Below, piece after piece: positions 1 to 48,789 of a stretch of DNA of 64,000 bases. The stretch's first letter is position 1. The number at the start of each line of letters is the position of its first letter. The position numbers and the translations under genes were made by a program. The stretch covers positions 12,146,001-12,210,000 of the forward strand of contig CM042560.1 of the NCBI GenBank assembly GCA_023630585.1, written 5' to 3'. The notes under the pieces are model-generated. The model ran no database searches. It saw nothing but the letters and a program-made list of their open reading frames with translations, and was not told where the DNA came from. The DNA is from Cranoglanis bouderius (Eukaryota; Chordata; Actinopteri; Siluriformes; Cranoglanididae).

Positions 1-55
1 AAAAGATATAATAAAATATTTACAAAAATGTGAGGGGTGTACTCACTTTTGTGAG

Positions 56-57
<2 letters not shown>

Positions 58-129
<72 letters not shown>
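58..129. repeat. (TA)n microsatellite
   Basis: About 36 uninterrupted AT units. Creates spurious Tyr/Ile reading frames on both strands. Confidence 0.97.
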
Positions 130-130
<1 letters not shown>

Positions 131-1053
131 TCTATTTTGTTGTTCTTTTTCATTTTTTTCAGACAGAGACAGTGGTTGCACACAAAGGGTGGGGTCTGTT
201 CTGCTCTCTGTCCATCTTACCTCCTCTACCTCCACCATTGTAGAATTGCTGATGGTTAGACGTCAACACTTTTTTGGGAAGGAAGTAAAGCATTTTGAGG
301 TTAGAAATTTTCTCTGTCTATTTCTGAGAAGATGGTGATGCAGATGCACTGCAGCTGCAACTAAATACATAGTGCATAATGAAGCCTAATAATTATTTAA
401 CTCATTTCTTTGTGTTTAGTAAAGTGTAACAGTGGTAATTTCGTTTTCTAATCGAGCCACTTGTAAGGAAAATAGCTGCAGGTGTTTTGCTCTGACTAAA
501 GCTTGCTTTCTCTTTCAAAATTCATTACAATTCTATCCTGACATTTTGCTAGTAATCTTACCTCTATTATTTATTTATTTATTTATTTATGTCAAAGTTC
601 TATGATTTCCAATGTCAGTGCCATACAATTTACATTGAGGAAGGTCATTATCAACCGTAGGTAGCTGACACCAAAAATATGCATTTTATTAATGGAGTTT
701 TGAACAGATGATATAGATTTTGTAAAATGGAAGCTGGCTCTGCTCAAGAGACAGATTTCATCTCTCCCAGGAAAAACAAGAACAACAACACATATCGTTG
801 TTAGGAGCATTTTCCGGACACATGGTAAATAAATGAATAAATAAATATGGTTCAACAGAATCTCACTTCCAGATTTTAAAAAGCTGAGAAAACGTTCCCT
901 CATTTTATGGCCTGACACAGATGAATGCAGTGCATGTCTGGGCTGCCGAGTAAACTGAGGTAAGATCCTGAGTAAACAGCTCGCTGTTTCTCTCATGGAA
1001 TGTTATTATATATTATGTAAAGCTTCTAAATTGTGTAGGTTTATGCAACAGAA

Positions 1054-1135
1054 AGGTCACCCCAGGTGGGGTTTGAACCCTGGTCTCCGGTTTGCTGAAA
1101 ATCATTAGCAAGCCATACCTGTAGGTATAATGTAC
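1054..1135 (-). repeat. tRNA-like SINE head
   Basis: On the minus strand GGAGACCAGGGTTCAAACCC resembles a tRNA B box with its stem, preceded by an A-box-like TGGCTTGCTAATG. No complete cloverleaf can be drawn with confidence, so I read it as a SINE head, not a tRNA gene. Confidence 0.35.
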
Positions 1136-1562
1136 TGCTATCATGCTATGTATTTCTCATTCTGCAAGTGTTCTGCAACCATGCTAAGAACTGTTCTTCA
1201 CTTTCACCAAAACGGAGTGTAACCTGCCAGAGATCCCTTTTTTTTTTTTTTTTTTAATCTACTGAAACCTGTTGCAGTCTACACCTATTGAGAGTGAGGA
1301 CAGTGTAAAAATAAAGTACGTCCAAGATAAGGCTTGTAAGGCTATGCCATATTTCTCTAATTGAGCATCACGTGAAACTGATGGATCTCTAGGTATGATT
1401 ATAATGTGTAAAGTGTGTTCATAGCACAGCTGATTTGCATTTAGTCATGCCTACAAAACATAAAAGGAAAACCTCACAAAGAGCTAGAAAACGCAAAATA
1501 AGGGGAAAACAGCAAACGAAAAGAAAGAGTTATGACTCACGTCTACGTTGATAAATATACAC

Positions 1563-1840
1563 TATACGATACGGCCAGATGTTTGTGGACACCTGACCCA
1601 TATGTGGTTCTTCCCCGAGCTGTTGCTATCCCAGGCCTCCTCACCCAACATCAGTGCCTGACCTCAACCTCACTAATGCTCTTATGGCTGAATGAACATA
1701 AACCCCCACAGCCACACCCCAAAATCTAGTGGAAAGCCTTCCCAGAAGAGTGGAGCTTATTATAACAGGAAAGTAGGAATAAATCTGGAACAGGATGTTC
1801 AATAAGGACATGGGTGTGATGATCACATGTCCACAACCTT
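1563..1840 (+). mobile_element. Tc1/mariner-type transposase relic
   Basis: Plus-strand sequence starts with a typical element end (GGCCAGATGTTTGTGGACAC). It continues with a decayed C-terminal coding region: PGLLTQHQCLT then, past a stop codon, WKAFPEEW, recalling the ESLPRRVEA end of fish Tc1-type transposases. The centre of the element is missing. Confidence 0.5.
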
Positions 1841-2439
1841 AATGTATGGTTTAGTAGTGTAACAGCACCTGGTTTGAAGATAAATTATAGAAAAGGTGAA
1901 TTAGGTATGAATTACGTTTAAAGAAAAGAAAATGGTTTGATATTAAAATGAAGGAAAACAAGTTATCTACACTCCCAGCTGATCATGAACACTGAGACCA
2001 AACGTTTGCATACTAAAAGTTTGTATACGCCTAGGCTAAAGAGACAGTCACTTATCTCTCTTTGTAATGTTGCCAGTTGCAAGAAATCCAAGCAGTGAAA
2101 AAACTTGGACTTGAAAAGAAACAAAAAGAAAGTGCTGTAAGATGCTGTGGCAAATGGATCACGTTATAAGCCAGCTTTCATCCTCCAGATAAAATGATAC
2201 CAGTCTCTAAATATGCGTTCCCTCCATTCCCAGCCGTGTGCGCTGAATCATCTATCAGCCTAATGCCAGCTGACTCGTTTAAGTGTGCCAGTTTCTTCTG
2301 CCTTAATTGAATGACTGGTCTTATTCGTCTTAATTTATGGTTCTGTGTTGGCTTGCTTTCTTTAACTATTAATATATTTTTCTTTTCATATTTGGTATTT
2401 CTTTAATTCATGCCGTTAATATGAAAGTGAGAGTGACAT

Positions 2440-2716
2440 GTGAAGGCCAATGTATGGTAACCCATACTTGGAATTTGTCCTCTGCATTTAACCCATCCAA
2501 GTTAGTGCACACACATTAGGAGTAGTGAACACACACACTACAAACCGTGAACACACCCGGAGCAGTGGGCAGCCATTTTTGCTGCGGCGCCCGGGGAGCA
2601 GTTGAGGGTTAAGGGCCTTGCTCAAGTGCCCAACAGTGGCAGCTTGGCGGTGCTGGGATTTGAACTCACGATCTTCCGATCAGTAACTTCTTAACCACTG
2701 AGCTACCACCGCCCTA
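2440..2716 (-). mobile_element. tRNA-derived SINE
   Basis: Read on the minus strand it opens with an A box (GGTAGCTCAGTGGTTAAG) and a B box (GAGTTCAAATCCC). It then continues with the conserved body GCCACTGTTGGGCACTTGAG and CAAGGCCCTTAACCCTCAAC that recurs in many teleost SINEs. It is a pol III-type retroposon inserted in the antisense-to-plus, sense-to-stxbp5 direction. Confidence 0.7.
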
Positions 2717-3044
2717 TGAAATGACTGGGTTTCCAAATGTGTACAATTGAAATAAATAAGCCATTTAAACTTATCAACATAATCTGTATATAGAACTGCA
2801 GTAACTCATCGCTTTATTATAAAATCGAAAGCTGATCAATCAAGGTTCACATTAGTGAGTAAATATACACAAACGTAGGAGCTCTCGTGGCATGGAAACA
2901 TTTTTTCCAAGCTAACAGGATTTTCACGAATACTACATTTCTTGTGTAAATGCTCCTTCGAACGATTTATGAATAAATTCACGTGTTTCCAGCTTGATAA
3001 ATTATTATTAATATCACTAGTCCATGTTGTTCTATGTCAAGTTT

Positions 3045-3500
3045 GGGTCAGTCCATCTTAAGTGGTCCAATAACTATAAAGTTGGTTGCTTGACCATTTT
3101 TCTGATTTCTTTTTTTTTTGAGTGATTATCTCTATGTATTGGCATTGCAAAACCACCGTTTTCTTTACATTTTGTTTTATATTACTTGGTTTAACTACGA
3201 CGGCTATCACAGGTATCACAGAGTTTAGCTCCAACTTCTAAACTCACCTGCCTGTAATTTTATAGTAATTCTGAAGACCTTGGTTAGCTTGTTTAGGTTA
3301 AACCAAATAAAATAAAAGGACATTTAAAAACTGGTGATTTTGCAATGCCAATACATAGAGGTAATCACTCAAAGAAATAAAAATAAAATAAAATAAAATA
3401 AAATAAAATAAAATAAAATGAAATAAAATAAAATTTTAAAAAAGGAAAATTTTAAATGGTCAAGCAACCTGTATTGGACCACTTGAAATGGAATGACCTG
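3045..3500. mobile_element. Foldback (palindromic) MITE
   Basis: The left half (3045-3163) and right half (3331-3500) are inverted copies. AAGTGGTCCAATA near 3060 pairs with TATTGGACCACTT near 3473. GTTGCTTGACCATTT pairs with AAATGGTCAAGCAAC, and ATGTATTGGCATTGCAAAA pairs with TTTTGCAATGCCAATACAT. The right arm is interrupted by an (AAAAT)n run. Confidence 0.75.
3375..3433. repeat. (AAAAT)n pentanucleotide repeat
   Basis: About eleven near-perfect AAAAT units inside the right arm of the foldback MITE. Confidence 0.9.
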
Positions 3501-4028
3501 TTCATATCTTTTATTGACTCTGAATGGAAGTGCTTAAAAGCGACAGACTAAATGAGAGGCAGACGAATCCACTCCAGACTACGGTGTCTACACTTGAGCT
3601 ATCGCTAATAATTTAAGATGATTGCAGGTATTCTTTATCCTGTATTCAGTTGTGAGTCAAATCACTAAAGTCAAATGACAGTATAGAACCTCCCCAGATC
3701 AGACTAGTCCAATAAAAACAGGGCATAGAGTTCGATTTTTCAAATTCATTTCATCTCCATTCTTGAAAGGTACCACATCCAACCAATCGTAAGATCTCAC
3801 ACTGTCTGTGTTAAGTATGTTACAAACTTTCTTTCATGTTCTCCAAATCTGTTCTCAGCCTCTCACCAGTTAATTCAGTACAATGGAATATAAAGAAATT
3901 AAAAAAAGGGGGAAACATATTTCAAAAAGAATAAATCAAAAAGATTCAGCCAGGGGTTGTGAGATTGGGGGATGTAATAGATCCAGGCCTGCTGAGTGAC
4001 TCTTGGCATGCACTGAAGGACATATTAC

Positions 4029-39532
<35,504 letters not shown>

Positions 39533-40679
39533 CTGTACCAGGGAGAGTTAGGGAATTTACCATGTCAAAGTGTGAACAACCCTGGACAGGGACTGGAATA
39601 ATCCAGTATTTTTTTAATGTGATGTGGAAAGAATTTTCAAGCATTTCTCATTCCTTCATAACCACTGCACCATCACCCATCTAGAGAAGATCCAGTCTGT
39701 TGTTCTCCTGAAAACCGATCCTACTGATACTAATGGTGCTTTTACTGTATATGGAACTTCTAAGGAATTATTAAAAACTCATGAGAATACTGTTGCTAGA
39801 CAACTTGGAAATATATAGATATACTGCTGGAAAAAAACCCATTAGAAACCCTTATAGAATTTGTAATGGTTTTCATGGTTATAATGGGGATTGTATTGGT
39901 TTTAATGGAAACTGTAACGCTCCCTGTGGGTCTCTACTGGTAATTTGTTGGCATGTTATGTCTAGTGGATACCATTAAGGACCTACGTCCTTAATACATC
40001 CTGCTATTAGTTAATGACTGATGCTTACAATTTAGCTAGCCAGCATGTAGTCATTAGGTCCTTGATATGAACAATATAAAGACTCAGTGATATTGAAAAA
40101 AAACAGGAATGTTAACATTTTTTTCTTACAGGCAAGAATAACAAACCAAGACTTCAGCCATTTTGAGATTTGTGTCACAAACTCTGTGCTGTCAGAAATG
40201 TTCAAGGGATGAATCAGACATCATTGAACATGTGAAATCATGTGGAACATGTGGAAACGTGGTGAACTCGACCTAATATAAATGCTGCATATACAAGTAC
40301 ACAAGTACAGCACAGTCACTGTTAGAGTCCAGACAGAGGCAGCACAACATGAACAGAACATGAATTTAGTTTTATAATAGTCTATAGCACAGATCCAACT
40401 TATTGTTCTTCAATAAGCTGTCAACAGGATCCAATTTGACCTCATGTTATTGACTAACATTAATGCTACAACTGATCTATTAATATTAATTACATGTAGA
40501 GTATTTATTCATAAGCTACCATATCAATGGAATTTAAACGTGTACAATAATATTTTGTCTATTTATTAACGCCATAGAGCATTTTATTCCTGAACTGTCC
40601 ACAGACAGAACACATAGGTTCCAGCTGACATTATTTGACTTGTATTTGAGTTATTAATGTTTGGATTAAAGCCATTCAA

Positions 40680-41069
40680 CAATAACAGACCCCCTGGCTA
40701 TTGTCGCAGTCAAAAATGCTTGATTTTGCTGTGGGTTTTTTCACAATTTGAGTTTTTTGTGCTTTTTTGCGGAAAACTACTCGAATCAGCGAATTTGCAA
40801 TCACACAAAATAGTTTTGCACACACTTTCACAGTGGTTTGTTGGTAAATGAGACCTTTTAGCTGTACTCATGTTCGACGCACCTCAATCGAAGAGGGCTT
40901 TGGCTGAATGTGCATCGTGATGACGTCACATGGTGTGTCTTGGCCCAAATCTGCAGGAAATCTGCAGTAATTTTGAAAAATTGCAAGCTCCTGCGAATGT
41001 TGTGGAATTTCCTTGATTTTGTGTTAATTTCTGTGATCGCAAAATCGCAAAATCCTGGAGGGACTGTAT
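40680..41069. mobile_element. Probable non-autonomous DNA element
   Basis: Right end GCAAAATCGCAAAATCCTGG then AGGGACTGTA, with a loosely inverted left end CAGACCCCCTGGCTATTGTC. The interior is rich in TGCGA/TTGCAA words. Typical of a short fish MITE, family not assigned. Confidence 0.45.
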
Positions 41070-41496
41070 AAGCAAAGAGTGCAGATGTTTGAAAATAACC
41101 TCATATCTGGACCCTCAGTTGGGAGTTGTCTCTTACATATTAATGTCTTTCTGTGCTTTTTGGCTATGACATGCTTCCAGTCTATACTGCAGACATGTGA
41201 AGGGCTTGCTGGCTGAAATCAGTACTTTATGGAAAATCTGAGCAGTGAACTGACAAAAAATATAACTCATTATATCATTATCACCAGCTCGTGATTACAC
41301 TTCACCCCCTATGAACAAACTAAGTATATATAAAACTTAAGCTGATATTCAATTTCCTGACTAAAATACTACAAAAGGTAACGTATTTATTATGGTAGTG
41401 TTGATCATAATGAATATTTTATATCAGCTGCCTCGTTTGTATGCAGTTCTCTGTGCTCAAGTGCAAAAGCCTAGTGCTAATTTAATAAGGAGCTTC

Positions 41497-41499
<3 letters not shown>

Positions 41500-41531
<32 letters not shown>
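41500..41531. repeat. (GA)n microsatellite
   Basis: Sixteen GA units. Confidence 0.95.
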
Positions 41532-41536
<5 letters not shown>

Positions 41537-43135
41537 AATTAAATGTGCAAAGTGAAGATAGATGGGTGGAAAGGTGGACGGCTTACATGACCAGTGTAGG
41601 GGGAAAGAATTTAAAGAACAACAGAAAATAGCTGAAAGACTATTTTGTCCTTTTTGACCCTGTGTGGGAGAAGACTGAAAGCCTGCACCTTCACTCCAAC
41701 CAAAGAGGTGGAAAGGTGCCTTTCCACTGTGTGTGAGAAACCTCAGGAGACAACATCCTGAGGTTTTTCACACACACACACACACACACATATACAGTAC
41801 CCACACACCCACACACACCTACAAAGACCCATTTATGCCCATGCTTGAGGTGGCCTGATATTCTTCGTCATTAGACGATCAAGACTGCAGACTGATGCGC
41901 AAAGAGAGGGCTAATGAACGCAGATGTAAATTCATAGAGGAAACCATACAGAAATACAGAGAAACAAACATTTTTGACAAAGGCAAAGTCCAAGCTGTTT
42001 TGAATTCAAATGCAAACTGAATGCTTGACCGCGTTACCATATACATGAATTTACGTGATTATTAAGAAAATAATGGATGAGACCTCCTTATTACCCTCTT
42101 CATGTCAAAACCTCTAAGATTCCAATAATGGACAGATTGTCCAGAAGTAAAGAAAGAGTTCGGGGAACAAAGATGACAAAAGATAAAGAGCTGGGCCACA
42201 TCTCCTCCTGTTGTTATGTAAAGTACGGTAAAGATACACAACTTAGTTAGTTTTGGTGGAGCCGCTTTCGAAATAGTGGGCTACACAAATACAGTACACT
42301 GTCTGCTAAAGTGTCCAAGGAGACACATAGCCATTAAAATGCAATCAACCTCTACCAGGTTTAGACATTTAAAAAAACCGAAACAAACAAACAAACAAAC
42401 AAAAAAAAAACAGTCTTCTTATGTTTTTACAAGAAGCTATAAATGGTGTGAAATTGTTTTGACCTCCATTACGGGCCAGGAAAATGTGCGGCAAATGCAT
42501 TAAGCCGATTATAAGCGCTATCTTTCTGCAGTACACTTCAAAATCAGGATGTGTGTGTGAGGCTGTTCAAGTCATATCTGCATTGAAAACATGTTAGGAA
42601 CCCAAGGGTTAAAAAAATGGAGAAAAAAAAAACATGTAAAAAAAAATATAAATAAAATAAGTGAAGAGACGAGTAAGAGTGAGAATAAGAAAGAATCGCC
42701 GGAGGACTGATGAGAGCAGCGATTTTTCTGGTCTGATGCCAGGCATATCCAGTCATATGTCACACTGTCGAAGAGAAGATAAAATACATGCACACACACA
42801 CACACAAACGCACACACATGCACACACATGCGCACACACACACGCACAATGAGCTGAGCTGAACTGTGACGCAATGATTTCTCCTACTTACGTGTGTGTG
42901 TGTATTTCTGTATGCACTTTCTCACTCTCTCCCACACACATACACATACACACACATTGCAGAAACACACACTGCATATATGCTCTTGGGTATGATTAAG
43001 TCATCTAATTCACTCTGCATATAAAACTCTCTAGAGACATCTTTGATTTATTAGGGGACCAAACAATTAAGCCACAGCTGCATATCATGTTAATGTAGCT
43101 CTAATAAATGCCGTTCACCGTGTGTAAACTCTAAA

Positions 43136-43285
<150 letters not shown>

Positions 43286-43865
43286 CCAAACCTGGCATTC
43301 TACAAATACAGACAGTAAGTCGCCTGGTGTTTCAAAGCTCGCAGGGCAGGAGGTCTATCGGAAAATTCTCATGGCTGCGTTAAGTCAACCTGCCGCGAAC
43401 GTGATTTATATTTGATCTATCCTTGTAATGACTGGAAAAACTGCATAAACCTGCAAAATAATTAAAGGTACAGTAAACAATGCTGTGCCTATAATTAGCA
43501 CACTACTACAAACGATTCTCTGAATGCTTGAATGAATCTCTGTTGTCATGTTATGGAAAACATCACAGGCGCAACGGCAACATCTGTATGTTCACGTGCA
43601 ATATCCGTGCCGCGTCAGTCAACACTACGTACTTAGATCAGATAAAAATCCAATCCAATACCGATCCAGTGCCTCAAAATTGCCCCCCGGTATCAAATCG
43701 GTGCATCCCTAACCCAGACAGTGTCATCAATCATTTATTTTTTCATTTATCTTCAGTAGCTTCTGTGGATCCAGAGCTTCTCCTGGGAACATTGGGAACG
43801 AGGAGGGATTATGTCCTGGGTGTAATGCCAATACATCACAGGGCATCTTTTTGTCTGTCTGTCTA

Positions 43866-43869
<4 letters not shown>

Positions 43870-43953
<84 letters not shown>
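43870..43953. repeat. (CT)n(CA)n compound microsatellite
   Basis: Sixteen CT units followed by 26 CA units. Confidence 0.96.
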
Positions 43954-43958
<5 letters not shown>

Positions 43959-44484
43959 AACCAGAGCTCAGGAACTTTCACCTCAAACTGCATGTCACTC
44001 ACATCTACAGTCATATTCTTGTAGTTATGCTTAATGACGGAGTGAAACTTTTTTTTGGAAAAAAAGAAAAAAAGATCTTGAGTCTTAGCTGAACTTGGGT
44101 CATCTATAAAAATACACGACATCATCGTTCCACACCATGCTGATACACGGCTTCTTTTGGCTCTAAGACTGACACCTCATTCTCACCCACCCACCCACTT
44201 CCTAATGTGGATCTTGTTGACAATTCTAGCAGTTCATGTCAGCTTATAAAATGAGATATTGTTGCAACTCCTGTGTTCAGGCATCAGGCTAGAGAGGCCA
44301 CTGGACCTCGTGCCATTAAAATCCCCCTTGCTGAGCTGGGTGTGATGGGTTCCTAAAGTGAATCCAGGCCTGGCTGCAGTGGACAGTATTAATGACCCTA
44401 CACTGTCTAAGTTTAGCCTGAAGCATTCACCACACAGCTCTCGAGACTGAGCAGGAAGAATCACGTGCCTGTTTTGATATACAG

Positions 44485-45150
44485 TGGGTTCACAAAGTAT
44501 CCATTTTTGCACACATTATTGTGGACCCACAATTCACAGTGAGACTAAAATCCAAGCCATACAGTTCAAGGAACTCTACATAGACCACTGTAATCAAATT
44601 GTGGTGAGACACAGATCAAGGGTTTAAAGTGTTTCTAAATGGTGCACCATCATCGTGGAATGCAAGAAACGGCACTCTTCCTAAAGCTGATACAGACGTC
44701 TGGTCAAACTCAGTAATCGGGCTTGAGGGGCTTTGGTCAGGGAGGTGACCAAGAACCCAATGGCCACTCAAACAGAGCTTCAGAAGTCCCCCACAGAGAT
44801 AAGAAAGACAACCATCTTAGAAATATTCCATAAATCAAAACTTTATGGTAGAGTGGCTAGACACACTGTAAGCTACTCCTGATTAAAAGACATATGGGAG
44901 GAACGTAAAAAGAACTCTGAAGGCATGAGGAAAAAGATTCTCTGGTCTGATGAGACAAAAAATTGAACTCTCTGGAATGAACTCCAAGTGCTACGTCTGG
45001 TAAAACAACAGGTACTTCTCTTTAACTGGTTAACACAATCCCTACAGTGAAGCATGGTGGTGGCAGCATCATGTTATGAAGGCACTTTTCAGTGGCAGGG
45101 ATATGAAGACTAAGTCAGAATTCATCTTGGGAAGGATGGATAAAAACGTA
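44485..45150 (+). mobile_element. Heavily decayed Tc1 transposase relic
   Basis: Begins near CAGTGGGTTCACAAAGTATC. Plus-strand frames then give LVREVTKNPMATQTELQKS, KLYGRVARH, LWSDET-like TCTGGTCTGATGAGACAAAA and TIPTVKHGGG, in the order expected of a Tc1 transposase, but with several stops and shifts. The C-terminal third is absent. Confidence 0.7.
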
Positions 45151-45179
45151 TATTTGATGTTGTGCATTCTGCTTGTAAA

Positions 45180-45355
45180 GAGTGGTTATTTGAATTATTG
45201 TAGCCTTCCTGTCACCTCGAACCAGTCTGGCTGTTCTCCTCTGACCTCTCTAATCAATGTATTTTTCTGCCTGCAGAACTGCTCCCTATACCCCACCCCC
45301 AGGAGATCAGCAGTTTCTGAAATACTCAAACCAGCGCAGCAGGTAGTTTTGGTGC
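45180..45355 (-). mobile_element. Tc1-type transposase relic, opposite strand
   Basis: On the minus strand GAGATCAGCAGTTTC-type sequence is followed, after divergence, by RGQRRTARLVRGDRKATI-like coding. It continues the family represented by its N-terminal part at 37.2 kb. Confidence 0.5.
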
Positions 45356-45367
45356 CTCAGAGCTTCA

Positions 45368-45368
<1 letters not shown>

Positions 45369-45437
<69 letters not shown>
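45369..45437. repeat. (CA)n microsatellite
   Basis: About 34 CA units. Confidence 0.97.
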
Positions 45438-45441
<4 letters not shown>

Positions 45442-45630
45442 CCTTACTGAAGAATCTTCAGCCTGTTAAACATGAGAGAATGAGATACAAGCAAACCATT
45501 AAAGTGCTCCAGAAATAATGATAATAAAATTAAACTAAATCTGCTACAGCCATTTTTTAAATTCTGGGTGAAATATTAAATGTATTATTACAGAATAAAA
45601 ATCTCAAAATAAAATCCACGGTGTGTTTAT

Positions 45631-45633
<3 letters not shown>

Positions 45634-45678
<45 letters not shown>
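45634..45678. repeat. (GA)n microsatellite
   Basis: About 22 GA units. Confidence 0.95.
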
Positions 45679-45683
<5 letters not shown>

Positions 45684-47850
45684 CAAGAGTGAGATGAAGA
45701 GAGAGTAAAGTGATCAATGAGAAAGCAATCAAGTAAGTGAGAGAGACAGGATGGGCGCAGGTAGTGATATGGAAAGGCACAAGTGAGGGAGCACTAAGCT
45801 GTTATGAATAGCAAATCAATAATATTTAAACACATAACATTTAAACACAGTTATGGATAGCCTATAGAGTTGCTCAGTTGTGGAACTGAATTAGCTCATT
45901 AATATAATCTAATACAGTAGCTAAGTAATCTATTCAAGCTGAAAGTGAGTTCTCCAGTGATTTAATTTTTGACTTTTTAAGGTGTAAAATGAGAAATGTC
46001 ATACTTTTGACATCAATAATGGGAGTTGATAAAGTTATGTAAGGCTGAAAACTGAATACAATGTTATAAGCTATATGGAGAACAAACCCTGTGTAAAATC
46101 CTGATAAAAGAGTCAATAAATCAGCACACAATACACACTGCACATACGGACGCTGATAAAACACTTGTGATAAAACACAATTTTCCTAGAGCACGCACTT
46201 ATGAAATACATATTCATAAGCTGCAGACTCTCTTTTGAACTCGGGGTAAAGTGGAGTGGGAAGTGGATTATACATGCAGAAGACATGCGGAGAGAGGGGG
46301 AGGAGAGAGAGAGGACATAAGGATGGAATCGAGGAGGAGGAGGAGGAGAGAAACAGCGTGAGAGAGAGATTCAGTGTAATAATACACGAATCAAACTGGA
46401 TTGTTCTCTGTCTAATGAATAATGGATTGCTAACTGCGAGGCAGTGAGTACATTTAGATGTGTTAATATTTTACACTCTCCAAATGCTGGAGAATACCCA
46501 TTATTAGCCAGAGCTCATCCAGAAAGGCTTTCACCATAGAGATCATCCCTTCACTTCACCACCATTTACAATACCTGCAATCCCCCAAGCACACACACTG
46601 AGACTGAGACACACACAGACACACACACACACTCACATCCACCATTACTATAATATTCAACATTGTACACAACTGTGTAATGCACACACAAAACTGTTTG
46701 CAGTCGAGTGAGCTATACTTGTAAGTAAAATCTACAGAACTGCCTTTCTCCTGCAACTGCAAATCACCTACTCGATCCATATCTTACCTGTCCAACCTCA
46801 AACCTACACCAATACAACACCAAAAGCAACACTAACAGCTATTCTCGGGGCAGCGTGCTGATAAGGTGGCCGTTAACAAGAAGCCCTAGAGAGAGTGAAA
46901 GGCGGCAGAGGAAGTAAAATTAAAAAGAAAAAACACAGTGTGCACAAAAAATAAACAGATAGAAACAGTAGCATAAGCAGTAGAAAAATGAAAAGAAGGA
47001 CATTTAAAAAAAAATCGCAATAAGAACCAGGAACAAGGATGAAGGAGCACAATATATGAGAGGAAAAATGGGAACGACTAGAAGCTCAGAAAAAAAGAGA
47101 AACATTCACCGTTAAGTGTCTACTTTGGGTTACTGACCTCTTTCTGCTAACATGACAGCAAGTCAAAAGTGTGGACAGGGAAATGACCCATAATCCTTTT
47201 CTCCTCCCTGGGTGGCTGCAAGAATAAAAACAACTCGGTTCTTTTTTTCTATGTGGCGTCTTGACTAGTGGTGTGAGAAAAACACACAAACAATAAACAA
47301 AATGAATTTGCAAGCGGAAACAAATATTATATTATCATTTACACACTCAATCACAATCTTATAATCTGTCTGGTTACAGCACCCTTTCACTGATATACTA
47401 GGGGAATTATTAGTGCTGTGAAAGGGGTGAGAATTTTATACTTTAAATTTATACTTGCTTGTAACTACGCATACGCAAGATGGGCAACGCACATTTCCTT
47501 CGGCCATTTGGCGCATTGCTTGTGCATGTCCTGAGAAGTTAACTTTGTGTCTCAAATTGCACTCTTATGTAATATTCTAGACCATTATTCAGCACTAACA
47601 CTGGCCGGTTTTCCTGTTACAGTTAGTGTTTGAATGTTAAAAACTTCTCATGTAGCATTTAAACCTACCTAAATCACCCCCCTCCTAAAAATGACTTGTA
47701 AACTCAATAAGGTGTAGCTAATCACCTTCTCAATGGCACACAAAGCCATTTGACTTTCAACTGTGGTCAGCTGTGGTCATTTTGATTAGCTCAGCATGTA
47801 AAGAGTTTTCCTGGAGCATTTTGTAGTGCAACTGAAGCAAACAATCAACT

Positions 47851-48215
47851 ATGGGTGGCAAGGCACTGTCAAAAGATCTCCGGGATAAAGTTGTGGACAG
47901 GCACAAGTCAGGAGATGGATACAAAAAAAAAAAATCAAAGGCTTTATCAATGCCTAGAAGCACAGTGAAATCTATTATTAAGAAGTGGAAGGTATTTGGT
48001 ACAACACAGACCCTCCCTGGATCAGGACGTTGCTCCAAACTGGATGAAAAAGCCAGGAGGAAACTGGTCAGAGAGGCTACCAAGAGGCCTACAACAACTC
48101 TGAAGCAGTTGCAGGAATTTATGACAAAGAGTGTTCATTGTGTGCATGTGACAACAATATCACAAATTCTCCACAAATGTGGCTTGTATGGGAGGGTTGG
48201 TTTTTCTTTTCTAAC
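47851..48215 (+). pseudogene. Tc1 transposase N-terminal half
   Basis: Starts MGGKALSKDLRDKVVDRHKS and contains PRSTVKSIIKKWKVFGTTQT, LPGSGRCSKL (GRPR-like linker), ATKRPTTTLKQLQEF and ILHKCGLYGRV. This is the paired-type DNA-binding half of a Tc1 transposase. An A-rich KKKK insertion sits at residues 26-29. After GLYGRV the reading frame enters unrelated sequence, so the catalytic half is lost. Confidence 0.82.
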
Positions 48216-48789
48216 CTCGAAAGCGGTAAAAAACCTACTTCAGCTCCCTGCTCTATTAACTATGCAGAACCTCACATGCTCACTTCCCTATACATTCCTT
48301 CCTCATTCTCCCTGTCTCTATTCATCTCTGTGGCTCTGCGTGAGATGTGTATCAGCTGTGAGTGCCATGCTGCGCTCTTCCAGAGGCCAGCAGTGCAGTT
48401 GCAATGGCTCTCTCATATGTTCCGCTCCACATGTGCATGCCATTTGATCAGGAGTGGTTCAAATGAAGGTCTAAAAATGGCTAATGCATTTTGTGCACAG
48501 GACAGGATGTGCCTACACCCTGACATGAGCGGTATCACATGTAATCGAGCATTTGCATGTATGTACGAAGGCTCTCACTTCTAAAAAGACCTTATCATTC
48601 CCCTAGAAGATATGGATATATGACTGCAAGTCACTACAGTCTAACATCTGAGCACAGTAAAGACAAATAAGCTGGAGTGGGATGGCTTGACCAGTAAAGG
48701 GCATCGCTTCTAGAAGCTGAATACTGAGAAGGAGGATAAGTCCCTTGCCATCGTTCATCGAGGCTCCTCGACTCTTGCAGGCGTGGCTG

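Larger units (their letters stand above)
1..4028 (-). other. stxbp5 intron after the last visible exon
   Basis: No exon of the downstream linker or SNARE region was recognised in about 4 kb. Contents are listed separately: a (TA)n tract at the left edge, a tRNA-like SINE head near 1.1 kb, a Tc1-type transposase relic near 1.6-1.8 kb, a tRNA-derived SINE near 2.4-2.7 kb and a foldback MITE at 3.05-3.5 kb. The rest is AT-rich sequence in which I see nothing definite. Confidence 0.6.

Noticed and set aside
30..338. ORFs through the (TA)n tract at the left edge and similar Tyr/Ile frames at 12.6, 19.1 and 58.0 kb
   Set aside because: They are open only because (TA)n has no stop in those frames; the flanking codons match nothing and have no splice logic.
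592..996. 134-codon minus-strand ORF as a downstream stxbp5 exon
   Set aside because: Its translation does not match the tomosyn linker, tail or SNARE motif.
2440..2716. A functional tRNA gene from the A and B boxes
   Set aside because: No acceptor stem or anticodon arm can be formed; the conserved downstream body marks it as a SINE.
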